Assembly: GCA_963971305.1 (NCBI GenBank) | Contig: OZ020314.1 | Coordinates: 2,666,001 to 2,730,000 of the forward strand | Source of the DNA: Arcuatula senhousia | Lineage: Eukaryota; Mollusca; Bivalvia; Mytilida; Mytilidae | Length of the DNA: 64,000 bases | Direction: 5' to 3' | In this document: positions 1 through 11,792 of the stretch, in pieces | How positions within the stretch are numbered: position 1 is the stretch's first letter | Layout of the letters: the number at the start of each line of letters is the position of its first letter | The notes under the pieces: model-generated | Told to the model about the DNA's origin: nothing | Database searches by the model: none | What the model saw: the letters and a program-made list of their open reading frames with translations, nothing else | Translations under genes and position numbers: made by a program

Positions 1-162
1 TATACCCTGGTGATATATGTTGAGAACCTGGTAATAGATGTACAGAACCTGGTGATAGGTGTTGAGACCCTAGTCATAGATGTTTAGACCCTAGTGATTG
101 ATGTTTAAACCCTGGTGATAGATGTATAGATCCTGGTGATAGATGTATGGACCCTGGTGATA
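1..162. repeat. 21-bp minisatellite at the left edge
   Basis: About eight imperfect copies of a 21-base unit of the form ACCCTGGTGATAGATGTWKAG run in from the window edge, so the true array is longer. The unit carries stop codons (TGA, TAG), so it does not look coding. Confidence 0.85.
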
Positions 163-818
163 GAAATAAAGTGCCGTTTGTTTTCCTCCTGATGTTATGT
201 TCCTCTTCTTAAACCGAGTCATCATGTTTACGGCTGACAGCGTTAATTTCTATCTCTCCAATGAGTTCAGATAATGGTTTATTATGGTCAGGGCAACTAT
301 TTTTATTTTCGGAAAATCGGAAAATATTTTTTTCAGCTAAAACACTACATATTGCCTTATTTTTTCAAAGCACTGACCTCTCTGTTTACTTGATTTTTGC
401 ATCCTGACATTTTTATTGACACGGAGTATAAGCAATGTTTTTTTATCACGTATCCTATTTAAATATTTTTTCAGCATTTTAAAACCTCACCCTCTCCCCC
501 CTTTTAAAGGTAAATGATCGTTCCCATAGTTAATCTACCCCAAAAAGAACGGTTAGATTTTTTAAAATCCAAAATTGAAATGGCGATTTCAAAATAAACA
601 ATTAAATTTATTGATATCATTAAAGATATTTATAAATAGATCCATATCAATGGTACAGAAGATCGAAAAGTGAAAGTAGCGATTTGACGTCACATTCGCG
701 CATGCGCATTGCCTGGTGATTTTCCTGGTGACGAAATGCTAAAGTATTATAATATTATACCTCGTACATTTATTAAAATAGAAATAGCCAGGCATACTCA
801 TTTTAAAATAAGCCATAA
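163..818. other. AT-rich stretch, no gene seen
   Basis: Unique-looking AT-rich sequence with homopolymer T runs. I see no splice-flanked open segment, RNA gene or repeat I can name. Confidence 0.5.
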
Positions 819-985
819 GAAGGAGGTTTGGCGCGCCTTAAAACCTGGTTTAACCCACTATTTCTTTTGAAATGCCTGTACCATGTGTACCTTTGCTATC
901 TTCAATTTTTTCCGGTGTACTGTCTTCCTTGTTTTGTTTTGTCTTGTCTTCAGATCGGTAATATGTCATTGTCGAGTTCATTGCT
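819..985 (+). repeat. interspersed repeat, GGTTTGGCG / CCTGGTTTAACCCAC family
   Basis: Matches a second copy at about 24312-24490: both carry GGTTTGGCG, AAAACCTGGTTTAACCCAC, TTTCTTTTGAAA and a TTGTTTTGTTTTGTC tract in the same order. A shorter relative (AGTCAGGACCAT ... GTTTTGTCTTTT) lies at 19256-19395. Class unknown; no terminal repeats or coding remnant seen. Confidence 0.65.
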
Positions 986-1054
986 TTTCAGGAAAAATCC
1001 CTCAATTAGACAGCAAATACACATGACTTCACCAGTTTTTTAGTCAAACTGGGG

Positions 1055-1211
1055 TGCTTTCCATTATGCGGTGACTACCGGTTGAACCGGACAATTTTTG
1101 TTTCGTCACTGGTTCGTCTGGTTTGTATTTTCTTGCAAACCTTTTGCGCCGAACCGGATAATGGAACACGAATCTGAGGTTCAACTGGTGCAAACCGCAT
1201 AATCGGAAGCA
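1055..1211. mobile_element. 157-bp MITE-like element
   Basis: The left end TGCTTTCCATTATGCGGT pairs with the right end ACCGCATAATCGGAAGCA as an 18-base imperfect terminal inverted repeat. The interior has inverted ACCGGTTGAACCGG / GAACCGGATAATGG pieces. Too short to encode anything; read as a non-autonomous DNA transposon. Superfamily not assigned. Confidence 0.6.
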
Positions 1212-1627
1212 GGCCTGGTGTGCTGTCGGGTAGACTTATGCAAAAGGGTTTGTGTGTTAATGAAAACAGTGATATCTTTATAAACGGTAAATAATTCAAT
1301 TGAATAGAAAAATATTATTACATGTGTAGAAAAAATTCCAGAATTAAAGATTCCATTGGTAATTAACAACAAAGCAGTATTTATTTTGATCTATTGCTCT
1401 TTCTTGCCATGCTTGCACCAGAAGTCGTCATGCCCTAAAAAAATTTATAATTAAAGAACTTTTTCCGGGTTCACAAGCCATTACGCGCTATTGTGAAAAC
1501 CAAGTATTTTGTCATTACCTTTATTTTCTATTTACTAATGCTATAAAACAGTCTGATGTAGACAAAGAACACGACGCATAAGTGTCAATAATTTACCATT
1601 TATTTATAACGAACTGACTATAATTAC

Positions 1628-2585
1628 ACTCCAGGCCAAACAATTTTTAATTTCTCCACTCTACACCCTGGAGGTGGAGTTGGGTGGAGTTGAGTGGAGA
1701 TGAGTTGAGGCTCCACTTTATAGGGTGGAGACACTCTAATATTATAGTGGAGTGGAGTGGAGAGAGAGTTTTTTTTAGAAAATCAAAACTTAATTGTTTT
1801 GTCAAATGAATTTTATTCTTTTAATTAAGTAATACTTGCAAGTTTGGTTTTATTAAAAGAAAACTAATACTAAATATTGTGCATAATATTTTATGATAAA
1901 AACTTTAAAATAATTTCAATTTATATTATAAATTTATCAAATTATACATGATATGGAGTAATTAATTTTTTATGATACATGAGTAAATTATGATCTTCAA
2001 ATGTTAATTGAAAGGTAAATCAAGCTTTCATGTTTTTTTTTGTTCAATTATCAATCATGTCATCACAGCAGGGAGCTGTTAATTGTCAACAGGTTCACAA
2101 GTTACTATCTCGGTGGGATACATTTACCTGCCAGGTGTGTTGCAATTTAAATCATATACATGTAGGTTAATTAGGTGGAATTAGATGCATCCCATCAAAT
2201 TAATTTGTACAACTAGACATGTTATTTATAAAAATGTTATGAATTTGAATTCATGTATACTGGAAATAATGATTAAAATCTGTTTTAAATATTTTAAATA
2301 ATTGTTAAACAAATTATATAAAATTAACTAAACAGATTGTACTGAATTTTAATGGATGATCATGATGATTATGAGATTTTCTAAAGTAACAGATTTAATT
2401 TTACCAGGATTACTTAAGCATGTTAAATATTGTTTGAGTTGAAAAGTTCATATTATTAAACCTCCACTATCCTCCACTATCACTCCACTCTCCTCCACCA
2501 GCACTCCACCCAAATATTAGAGTGGAGGAGAAAGAGACTCTCCACTCTATAGAGTGGAGAAATTAAAAATTGCTTGGCATGGAGT
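1628..2585. mobile_element. 958-bp MITE with GTGGAG-rich terminal inverted repeats
   Basis: The left end ACTCCAGGCCAAACAATTTT is inverted at the right end AAAATTGCTTGGCATGGAGT. Inside each end lies about 100 bases of degenerate GTGGAG (left) or CTCCAC (right) repeats, extending the inverted match. The centre is AT-rich with no open frame. Reads as a non-autonomous DNA transposon. Confidence 0.75.
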
Positions 2586-2595
2586 GTACTTGCTA

Positions 2596-2735
2596 CAAGT
2601 AACAATAAGATTATTTTATTGTTACTCGCGTGACTAAAACGGGGACGGTTTCCAGAAATGGCTCCTTTTCAGTCGGAATCTCACAAGTAACAATAACAAA
2701 TTAAATTAGGATAACTCAACTTATTGTTACTCGCA
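2596..2735. repeat. paired inverted repeats around AAGTAACAATAA / TTATTGTTACTCGC
   Basis: AAGTAACAATAAG is followed about 8 bases later by its complement TTATTGTTACTCGCG. The same pair recurs at 2684-2734 with a wider loop. Possibly the two ends of a short MITE or a duplicated hairpin. Confidence 0.45.
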
Positions 2736-2744
2736 AACTGACAA

Positions 2745-3175
2745 ACTGTACGTTCTAAGCTATTTTCAGACCTGTGGGACCTCTACTTCCTGTTTGGGGT
2801 GGGGCTGATATGAAAATCTATGAACATTGACTTAAAAATTTCTGTCAAGCTCTTCTCAGAAACCGTACTTGAGAATGATTTGAAACTTGGTAGGATGGTT
2901 CAGAATAACAAACTGTGCATCCTTAGCGACTTTTAGACCTGTCAGGCCTTTACTTCTTGTTAAGGGTGGGGTCAATATGAAATCTATGAAAACTGACTTG
3001 AAATTTTTTTTAAGCTGTTCTAAGAAACCATACATAGGAATGATTTGAAACTTGGTAGGATGATTCAGTATGACAATCTATGCATCCTGAGCAACTTTCA
3101 GACCTGTGAGACTTCCACTTACTGTTTGGTACCTAGCTGGGACATCCGTGTCCCATGGACACATTCCTTCTTTAT
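2745..3175. repeat. about 166-bp tandem repeat, GAAACTTGGTAGGATG family
   Basis: Two full units and one partial unit share TTTCAGACCTGT, TACTTCYTGTT, GGGTGGGG and ATGATTTGAAACTTGGTAGG; the last motif recurs at 2883 and 3049. The AAACTTGGTA core recurs in several other repeat families in this window. Confidence 0.7.
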
Positions 3176-3300
3176 TTTTACCTGCGTCGCCGAAGGCGAA
3201 AGCAGGTCTAGTAGTCGGGTCACTCCGTCCGTCCGTCCGTCCGTCCGTCTGTCCGTCCGTCCCACTATGGGGTGCCTGTCTTGTGTAATCTGAATCTCAA
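3176..3300. repeat. GCGTCGCCGAAGGCG hairpin plus CCGTCCGTCCGT tract
   Basis: A short hairpin (CGCCGAAGGCG) leads into a run of CCGTCCGT tetramers. The CCGTCCGT signature also marks repeats at 10917, 15800, 16044, 22850, 33050 and 53878. Open frames here are artefacts of the simple repeat. Confidence 0.6.
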
Positions 3301-3608
3301 AAACCAAACACTAGATCTTTCTGAAATTTTACACAGTGATTACAGATATAATGAAGATGTGCACCTCCCCTTTTGGGGGCATTTTATAATGTCGTTTAGA
3401 AATAAGGGGCCCAAAAGGGGCCAAAAAAGCGACTTTTTAATTTTTACTTGGAAGTCTTTGGCTTCGGAGTCTTGTCGGAGAAAAGATGAAATGGAAGAAG
3501 CGCGGCAAACTGTTATAACTCGTTGTCACGTCGCTAACTCTCGTAGAAATAAAATATAGGACCAGACGAGAAAAAGCGATTGCTTTGTAAGGTCGTAAGC
3601 GGCAAACA

Positions 3609-3845
3609 TGGCGACGGCAGCCTGATTTAACAATCTATCTGAGACTGATACCAAAAAATATCGACATAACAACTATAGAAACTGAATTCAAACCAGACGA
3701 TCTCGGTTTGTATGCATGCCCAGGAGTCTCGACAGAGGGAAATAGTGATTTTGTTATTGAAAAACTCGCTCCCAAATTATGATCTCGTATGGTTCTGTGA
3801 TGTACCAAGGCCAAGGCTTGCGGAAGTAAAAGTTGACGTGACAAG
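3609..3845 (+). pseudogene. possible first exon of an unknown gene, frameshifted
   Basis: A Kozak-like ATG in AACATGGCGACGGC is followed by text that reads as protein if one or two single-base frame changes are allowed. One frame gives a stretch with TIYLRLIPKNIDITTIE and DDLGLYACPG up to a stop near 3779; another frame then gives YDLVWFCDVPRPRLAEV up to a perfect GTAAGT donor at 3846. No single frame is open throughout. I do not recognise the protein. It may be a decayed exon or gene fragment carried in by a repeat; repeat sequence ends about 100 bases upstream. The opposite strand has a 69-codon open frame over the same bases, so a chance frame is possible. Confidence 0.3.
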
Positions 3846-4320
3846 TAAGTCTTGCATTTAATATGTTATTTTAAAGAGTTTTGTTTAATTTACGATTACA
3901 TACATTAACATCTTGTACATTGTACATGTATATTGATTGTATCACCATGTTGTCTATTGTATTTTATGTGTAATCTATCAACATGATCAATTATGTTCTT
4001 TTCTTCAATCAATTATGTTCTTTTCCTCTACATGTACAACAAATAATAGATATGTTAATACAGGTCAATGCTGAACTCTGTGTACATGTATTTAGTATAG
4101 AATGTAAAACACTCCCACCTGTTCAGTAAAAATATATTAGAGTCTAATATGAATCTAATTTATTTTAAATAAAAAATTGCTTACACAAGGTTATGTTGCT
4201 GCTTGGTTGTTGTCTTCACTCAAGAGTGCAGACATATCGAAAAATTTTAAAAGCGGACATTCGGTCCGGTGAATCATAAAATTGTGTCTGACCCAAGCAT
4301 TTTTTTGTCTGCAATTTCAT
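3846..4320. other. no feature seen
   Basis: AT-rich sequence with scattered short ACATGTA motifs. No gene or repeat structure supported. Confidence 0.5.
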
Positions 4321-4477
4321 AGGCGGATCCAGGGGGGGGCCCTAGGGGGCCCGGGCCCCCCCCTTTTGGCGGAAAAATTTGGTTGAATATATAGGAAATC
4401 ATTGAAGCGTGACCAAAGCGGGCCCCCTCTTAGGCCAGTCAGTGGGCCCCCTCTTTACAGAATCTCTGGATCCGCCT
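4321..4477. mobile_element. 157-bp GC-capped palindromic MITE
   Basis: AGGCGGATCCAG at the left end is exactly inverted as CTGGATCCGCCT at the right. Inside are G and C runs around CCCTAGGGGGCCCGGGCC and GGGCCCCCTC blocks, giving an almost fully foldable element. No coding capacity. Confidence 0.75.
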
Positions 4478-7400
4478 CTGAATTTACTAATATACTCCGT
4501 TCTCATTATATCATGGGTTCTGTGTTATCGTGGTATTTACTTTCATTTCAAAACCAAATATTCAACTGTGACGTCACTGTTTCTACGTAGCTACGTACCA
4601 TGATATAACGAGATACCAGGATAGTTCATACAAAATTACGGTCTGATCAGCCAGTTATTCTGTCAAACACACCAAATCTTGCAGGACTGAACAGATTTTT
4701 GCAGGACAGGTCCTGAGGTTCTGTACAGCTGTCATCATGTACAATATTTCGATATGTTTAATTTGCCCTCATAGAATAAAAAGCTACGCCGAGCACAGCA
4801 TGATACGACCGATACAAGTTGAACCCTGTACGCTGGAGGCCCAATATGGATAGTCTATTGCTTTGGTCACATGAAGCCCATGGTGGACTTACAAAGCTTT
4901 TTGACAGTGCATACATCCTGTGGTGGACTTTCAAATGCATTTTGACACATATACATGTATATTTACATCAACATCTCATACAAAAAGCCTTATTTATATA
5001 CATATATCAATTTACATTTTTTGCCCTTTGACCCCTAATTTAAAAAAAAAACTGTAAGAAATATTGTTAATCAGATTGCAAAAAATGGCAGGGATTTTCA
5101 TAAGGTATCCAATGAAAAAATATTTTGTAATCGGACCAATTATAAAAAAGTTATTTTTATGGGCATGGCCTACTCTTTGGCTGGCACATCCCTGTTCACC
5201 ATTTTATGGAAAGCTACCCCCCTCCTGAAGACCTTTTAGATTTTTTATGACAATGTACATGTGTATATGACTTAAAGAAATTAAAGCAATATCTGACAAT
5301 ATTTTCTGACCTACTAAATAGTTCGGTATTCATTACTTAAAACAATTAAACAAATTATAACAATGATTAATGTGATATATCTTCAAAGAACAGCATGGCC
5401 AATTTGGTCACATGTCACCTTATATTTGTTTTGATTTTACATTTTCTGGGTTTCATGTTTATTGCATGAACCTTCTGGTTGATATGAAACTGTGTTTAGA
5501 AATTGTAATAACTTGGAAGCAATGGAAATCTATCATCAAATATCTTTGATCTTACAAAAAAAGCAAAGAAACTTCAGTTTTCCTTGTATTCTAAATTTGC
5601 AGCCCTTAAATGTTGCAATATTATAACTTGAAATATTGGGACAAAAATGTTTTATTTCATCTGATTTACATTTTATACTTATGTCTTACATATATATATA
5701 TATATATATCATATGTGTCTTTTGGGGATTACATTGCATTGTTAATTCATGAGCTCTATCCAATAAACTGATTGATTGATTGATAATATTATAGTGGAAT
5801 TGCTGCAACTTTAGGACATATGAAATTGCAAGACTATTATTGATCATTATTGTTGATAAAAAATACATTATTGTAAGCTGATGTTTATTTTTATAACATT
5901 ATTTATTTGCAAAATATCAATTTAAATGTGGATTTATATGTGAATTGTGTCCTACATTGTATGTTTAATATGTGTGTGTATTAGAAAGTTAAGTATAAAT
6001 GTTTTTTTTTCTTTCAGACAAAGAGCCATATAAAGCTAAAAGTTGATAAAAGTCATCAGCATCTGCAATTTCAAGATATGGATAAATGCTGACTGTGCAT
6101 ATATATTTCTCACTGAAACTGGATATATCTAGCATCAAAATAGTGTTTACCTTTACAGAGAGCTTTATTCTTCTAACTATGGAGTCCAAAAGTCTATAGA
6201 AATTATGAAAATTTGTTTTGAGCAGCTACAAAATATATAAACATCCTAGGATGATGTGAAAAGATTGAGTAAAAATCATGAATTAATATGTTGTGTAAAA
6301 GAATGAGTTCAGTGGTGAATTTGATATCAAGTGAAATATTAAAAAATAAATGTGATATAAGAACTTTTTTTGTTTGTTACTCTATATATTTTCTATTGAT
6401 GATGGATCCACACAACATCATATCTTCATAAACATCAAGGCAAATACAGAGCAGAACAATACATTGTTGAAGAAAGCTTTGTCTGGACCCATATTGGACA
6501 TACAAGTATAATAGTTGACTAGACACACACAGAAAAAGAAAACACATGCAAGTGTCAATGCAACATACCATGTGTAACAGCTCAAGAACAAGAAAGAATA
6601 AAATCACATAGTTCCAATTTATTTGCCAAATGAAGTCTATAAAAAAATGATAAACATGATAAAAGACTAACAAAAGTTGAAAGCTGTAAATGCTCCATAA
6701 GTTTTTTTTTATTTCATGTATTTAATAAGATTTTGTGGCATGCATATTTACTCAATTCACTGTAACATTATCCTTTCAATTCATCATAGTACAAGCATCT
6801 TATTCCTCAGCTGTTTACAATAGATATATATTACAAGTTATCCAATGTAAATAGATTGACTGACAAATATCATAAGCAATGATTATACTTTTTGACATGT
6901 TAAAGATTGTCTACATGTATTTCAATATATGTTATAAGTTTCAATTATGAATGTAACCTTGTCAATGAAATGACATTTGACCAATTAAGATTATTTAGAG
7001 GCAGGTTATGCCCCCTATCATTTAAAAAAATCACTAGTAATTGTTTATTAAAAACAAAACATTGGGTTAAATAATATTTACATATAAGTCCAATAGGGTT
7101 ATTTTTATCATTGTACCCATTTTCTTTGTACATATAACATGTTGGTGACATTTTTGATGCATTTTAGTGAATCAATATGTAATATTGATATGATGATTGC
7201 TATGTAATGTTATAAAGATTACTTTAACTAATTATTGAACAATGATAAACATGCTACCATTGAAATGGTATTAATGTCTAAAAATATTGTCCAAAATACC
7301 AAGTATGTGTTCAATAGAAAATGCATATTTTCAAACATAATTGCTGCTATAAGAATATTATGTCTGTAAAAATGTTAGTTATTCTACAAAAGTAATAATA

Positions 7401-7480
7401 AAAGATAACTTGTTTTGTTATATCAATCTATTTCCCACACAAAAAAGTTGCAGAGCTTTATGTCTCTGGTCCATCAATCA
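4478..7480. other. 3-kb AT-rich stretch, no gene seen
   Basis: The only local structure is a (TA)n microsatellite at about 5691-5709 and a GATTGATTGATT run near 5768. Open frames are short, low-complexity and lack splice-site support. Confidence 0.5.
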
Positions 7481-7504
7481 GTCCTACACATCACTTTGTT
7501 ATAA

Positions 7505-7760
7505 TAAAAATGACAAAGTTCCAGACAATAAATATTGCTCCGCCTGACTCACCAAGACTCATCAGAGGCGCTCTACCAAAAAAATTGAAAATGCCAAACA
7601 TAATATAATTATGATGAGCATAAAACAATAAAACCAAAAGGAAGAAAATTATTACTTAATTTATCTAACAATGTCTGGGGTAAGAAGAATCTAGGGGTTT
7701 AGACAATATTGAAAATTAAACATATAATTTAAAGCTATAAATGAAACTCCACTTATACTA
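7505..7760 (-). mobile_element. interspersed repeat, GCGCCTCTGATGAGTC family
   Basis: On the minus strand this carries TGGCATTTTCAATTTTTTTG, GTAGAGCGCCTCTGATGAGT and the AACTTTGT end, in the same order as the copy inserted in gene A at 27413-27912 and the copy at 38575-38970. No terminal inverted repeats or coding remnant seen; the other two copies contain a second partial monomer. Confidence 0.7.
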
Positions 7761-8699
7761 CTGAACACAAACAAAACATGGTTTGCAAGAACTACACCAT
7801 ATATAGATATGCATGTTACCAAAAAATCTAGAAAAGCAAAGTTTTGTCGGACTGTTGACCCAATATTTATGTTGAAAACCCTGATAATAGTTCATGAACA
7901 AGTAAACGGATATTTCTAAAAAGTACATCATATGTTGTGCTTTCTACCAAGATTCCATCTGCAAATTATAGTGTGAATAATCTGTCCCCATCTGTTAGTC
8001 AAGTTAGTCAACACAACCCTTAAACATCTGAACAAAATTTAACGAAACTTGGTATGCAAGAAGTTCATCATATGAAATCGTGCATAAATTACCATGTATT
8101 CATTAGCCACAAATTTGGGACACAATTAAATTTACCAACATACCAAGAACAACAAAACAGAATTCCATAGAACTTGGAATTGAAGAAGTATAACACTTAT
8201 AGTTGTATCTGTTGCAACAAATCATTTGTTACCAGAGTACATAATTATAAAGCTAATTTTTTACTTCAATACCATAATATGAACTGCACACAAGGGTTAT
8301 ATCATAAATATACAGCCTTGTCCAAATACACAAAACAGGAAATGCTTTCAAAAATTAAGTTTAAAAAAAGATATTTTAAATGTGCAACATAAGTCAAAGC
8401 CCCACAAAACAGGAACTGTTTTATCAAACACCAGATTAACGAAATCTCCATCCTTGAAATCAGCATTCAATAGAAACTAAAATGTGTCGCATTTATTTGC
8501 AACAGAATACCCAGCAGAAATAAACAAATTTATGCAACTCAAAGACATGCTACAAGAAATCCTTAAAATATTTTCAAGATATGAAATATGGTACGCTGCC
8601 TAGTTGAGTCATTTAAAGAAAAAATGGTGGGTTAAACCATGTTATATGGTGACAAACATTCTTCATCCATTGGATATAAAGTTCCATTATAAAAGAAAA

Positions 8700-9230
8700 C
8701 ATTCTGACTTCCGAGTTGTCAGTACCAACGGTACTTTGATTTTAATTTTTTTCCACAATAACTTTTGTTCTGATTGACCAAATGCTATGAAACTTTACAG
8801 TAATGTTACTTACCATAAAAGGAAGGGTTGGGCTGATTTTGGGTGTACTCTTTTTTTTTTCGTTTAGAAACTAAGGGCCCTAAAGGGGCCAAAAAAGTGA
8901 CTTTTTAAATTTTTTCCACAATTACTTTTGTTCTGGTTGACCGAATGCTATGAAGCTTTACAGTAATGTTACTTACCATAAAAGGAAGGGTTGGGCTGAT
9001 TTTGGGTGTCCCCTCTTTTTTCGTTTAGAAACTAAGGGCCCTAAAGGGGCCAAAAAAGCAACTTTTTAATTTGTTACCACAATAACTTGCTTTGGTAGAC
9101 CAAATGTATGAAACTTTACAGTAGTGTTACTCACCATAAACTAAAGGGTGGGGATGATTTTTGGTGTTCCCTCTCTTTTTGTTTAGGAACGAGGGGTCCA
9201 AAGGGGGCAAAAATGTGACATTTTTTATTC
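8700..9230. repeat. about 155-175-bp tandem repeat, GGGCCCTAAAGGGGCC family
   Basis: Three units share CCACAATAACTTTTGTTCTG, GCTATGAARCTTTACAGTA, CTTACCATAAAAGGAAGGGT and AAGGGCCCTAAAGGGGCC. Single or partial relatives occur at 3390-3440, 15140-15420, 17340-17640 and 40680-40930. Confidence 0.7.
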
Positions 9231-9446
9231 ATGGTCCGATTTAGAATTTTTTTTTTACAAGTTATTAGAAAAAAAAATCGAACAGAACATTTTATAATCT
9301 TTATTTTAAAAAACTATCTTATCTGTAGTGTTAGTACATCCCATTACAACAATATTTTGCCCTCTCAATTTTTTATTTGTATTTCCTACGCAGCTGTTTT
9401 GTCCATATTGTTATCAACACGAATGCTGTCATGAAATTGTGATCAT

Positions 9447-9866
9447 TCACTGTCTGCCATTTTGGAATAAATGTACGGTCCTCCATGTCCTCACAATGTT
9501 TTTCATTATTTTTAGATTACAAATGTAAACACATTCATTAACAACATTTTCGGATTTTTTTTTCAAAGGTTTGTCAGAAATATTGTTTTTTGGTGTATTT
9601 AATAGGACATCTTGTTTCCATTCAAACTTGTGGACACACAGACAGACTGAAAATCCAACAAAAACCGGATCCATTATCAGTACAACACCAGACATTTGGT
9701 CCAGAAATTTATGATTTTTTACCGGTCCTGAGACATTTTTACTGGATTTGTCCGTTGGTCTGACGTAATTCATATTGAAATGACTCAAACTTGTTCTGCT
9801 TTTTTGCATATGCCATGTGCCATGATTTCCTGCACTTTTTCTGACTGCAAAATATTCCTGCAACAA
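9447..9866 (-). CDS. unassigned 139-codon open frame
   Basis: An uninterrupted minus-strand frame of 139 codons, long for this AT-rich region. The product has no domain I recognise, no signal peptide and no repeats; its C-terminal half is Lys- and Asn-rich as chance AT-rich frames often are. Intact GT-AG flanks are not obvious. Probably a chance frame or decayed mobile-element sequence; listed only for its length. Confidence 0.15.
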   Translation of the reverse strand: MLQEYFAVRKSAGNHGTWHMQKSRTSLSHFNMNYVRPTDKSSKNVSGPVKNHKFLDQMSGVVLIMDPVFVGFSVCLCVHKFEWKQDVLLNTPKNNISDKPLKKKSENVVNECVYICNLKIMKNIVRTWRTVHLFQNGRQ

Positions 9867-10084
9867 AAAACATGAATAAAATGCACAGAAACAAAGACAA
9901 ATTGTGTGCAGTCATTACACCTTTACCATAACTGTTTGTTTTAAATATATATATTATCTGTTTTTTTCAGCAGCACGTTGAATACCTGAAGAAGTTATTA
10001 TGGATTGGTTGTAAGTTTAGAATGTATTACTAAGACATGACTGCAAAATATTCCTGTAACAATTCAATGAAGGAAAAAAGAAGA

Positions 10085-10215
10085 GGATACCAGCATGAAG
10101 AAGGGGGATTCGAATGGCTTGATAAGGGAGCAACCAATACTATAAAAGGATAAATGGGATTGATTTTGGGGGTACCAGCATGAAGAGGGGGGATTCGAAT
10201 GGCTAGATAAAGACA
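10085..10215. repeat. 82-bp tandem duplication with GGGGGATTCGAATGGCT
   Basis: TACCAGCATGAAGA followed by GGGGGATTCGAATGGCT appears at 10089 and again at 10171, giving a two-copy tandem duplication. The DNA after it (GACAAAATCAGAAAACAAG ...) loosely resembles the Penelope-like 3' tails elsewhere in the window. Confidence 0.55.
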
Positions 10216-10532
10216 AAATCAGAAAACAAGAACAGCAGACATAAAAACACACAACAACAACTGAAGAAGCAATATATACAACACAAGTTCAAGCTGTAAT
10301 GAGAATGAACTCAAGCGCTCCAGATATCATCATGAATCTTTATACATAAATGAAGGATGCTTTGACATATAGAGAAATCATCGTACAATAATACTCAATC
10401 ATAGTTAAGTGATTGCAGATAAAATATATCATATATTTTAAACATATTCTTTATATTGAAAATTTAAACATATACATATATTTATCCTGGATTGGGAAAC
10501 AAGCGTAATGGTTCTATAAATCCCTCTCCAGT

Positions 10533-10774
10533 TTGCAGCTTACAAGTCTGTCCTTTGTACCGGCCCCCATTGAGCCTACTCTTATCGAACTCTACAAAGA
10601 GGTCTTTTCCATGCACATGGTTTTGCTCTCCCAATACACAGGACAACCTTTTGTCGTCCCTTCAGACAGACTAGCATCGTTTCTTGACACCATCCCCCAA
10701 TATGGTGTCAAGAGAGAGTCAGGAAATTGGTTCATGAAATCCCGGACGAGGATCAAAAATGTACATATGTGTTA
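10533..10774 (+). CDS. possible orphan exon or gene fragment, unknown protein
   Basis: An 80-codon frame of unusually protein-like composition for this region, reading FVPAPIEPTLIELYKEVFSM, then PFVVPSDRLASFLDTIPQYG and SGNWFMKSRTR before a stop at about 10774. A pyrimidine-rich stretch ending TTTGCAG lies just before it (about 10537), so it could be a terminal exon. I do not recognise a domain. It lies about 0.9 kb upstream of the transmembrane exon of gene A, but it ends in a stop rather than a donor, so it is probably unrelated: a decayed gene copy or transposon fragment. Confidence 0.3.
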
Positions 10775-10875
10775 GTAGCCTGACGCTTAAACCACCCTTT
10801 CTTTCCTGATGAGACAGGTTTATAGTTAAGTAATGGTAGTTTAATAATAACAGTATTTTGAACATATTCTTTTTA

Positions 10876-11580
10876 TCCCGGGCTGCAACACTACAGAGGG
10901 ACCAAAAATGGTCTTCGTCCGTCCGTCACACTTTTGTGAGCACAACTCCTCTGACTTTGATAGGATTGTTTGTCATGATATGTAATTGATTTGACAAATT
11001 TTATAGGAGTTTTGGGACTTTATCAACTTTGTTCATTTTAGGTCATAGGAACTCTTTGTACGCGCAGCTCCTCTGAGACTGCTCAACGGATTTTTATGAT
11101 ATTTTGTATGATTGTTTGTCATGATATGTAGTTGATCATATTACACCGTTATTTTGATTTGGTTGTGAGCGCAACTCTTTGACCCCTCATGATATGCATT
11201 TGATCGTATCCCAACCCCATTTTGATTCGACAAATTTTAAAAGGAGTTATAGACTTTGTTAATTTAAGGTCATAGGAACACTTTGTGAGTGCAACTTCTC
11301 TGAGACCGCTTAACAGATTTTGATGAAATTTTGAAGGATTGTTACCCATGAACTGTAGTTGATCATATCGCACTGCTATTTTGATTTGACAAATTTTATA
11401 GGGGTTATGGGACTTTATCAACTTTGTTCATTTTAGGTTATTGGAACACTTTGTAAGCCCAGATTTTGATAAAATTTTGAAGGATTGTTTGTCATAATAT
11501 GTAGGTAATCATATCGCAAAGGCATTTAAATTCTTTTAAATTAAGTTGATTTTCAACTTCAATGCGGGGGCGGGGGACAT
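10876..11580. repeat. tandem repeat region, CTTTGTGAGCGCAACTCC family
   Basis: Four degenerate units of about 150-180 bases share TGAGYRCAACTCCTCTGA, GATTGTTTGTCATGATATG, TTTTGATTTGACAAATTTTA and GGACTTTATCAACTTTG. A GTCCGTCCGTCACAC block lies at the left and GGGGGCGGGGGACATTGG at the right. The same general design is seen at 53831-54209. Confidence 0.65.
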
Positions 11581-11712
11581 TGGCTTCATGTAGCAGTCTT
11601 GTTTATTGTACAATAATTTCTATTATTTTCACTATTTCGTCTTCTTGGAACCTCAATCATGGGAAGAGGGTCAGTTCTACTCTTTATTTTTATCTTTTGT
11701 TTTCATTTATAG

Positions 11713-11792
11713 TGCTGTGTTTGTCACCATTTTTGTGATGGTTGTTAGTGCAGTGTCATTGTACTGGAGACTTACTCACAAGTCACAGAAGA
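11713..11792 (+). CDS. gene A exon: single transmembrane segment
   Basis: An 80-base exon: the acceptor follows TTTCATTTATAG and the donor is a perfect GTAAGT at 11793. It enters in phase 2 and leaves with one base, matching the phase of the HEPN exon at 14823. It encodes 26 residues: a hydrophobic run AVFVTIFVMVVSAVSLYW followed by RLTHKSQK, a basic stop-transfer signature. This predicts one membrane span with the HEPN, NTPase and ankyrin parts in the cytosol. An extracellular or leader exon should precede it but I could not find one. Splicing of this exon to the HEPN exon 3 kb away is inferred from phase and from family layout, not proven. Confidence 0.55.

Noticed and set aside
5686..5868. 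Short gene near the (TA)n run
   Set aside because: The frame is formed by the TA microsatellite and AT-rich flank; no coding signature.
9971..10010. A 40-base micro-exon between TTTTTTTCAG and GTAAGTTT
   Set aside because: Both sites are good, but its only open frame exits with one base, which does not fit the phase-2 entry of the transmembrane exon at 11713.
11659..11712. ATG at 11659 giving a signal-peptide-like MGRGSVLLFIFIFCFHL
   Set aside because: The frame stops at the TAG that is also the acceptor of the transmembrane exon and does not continue into it.
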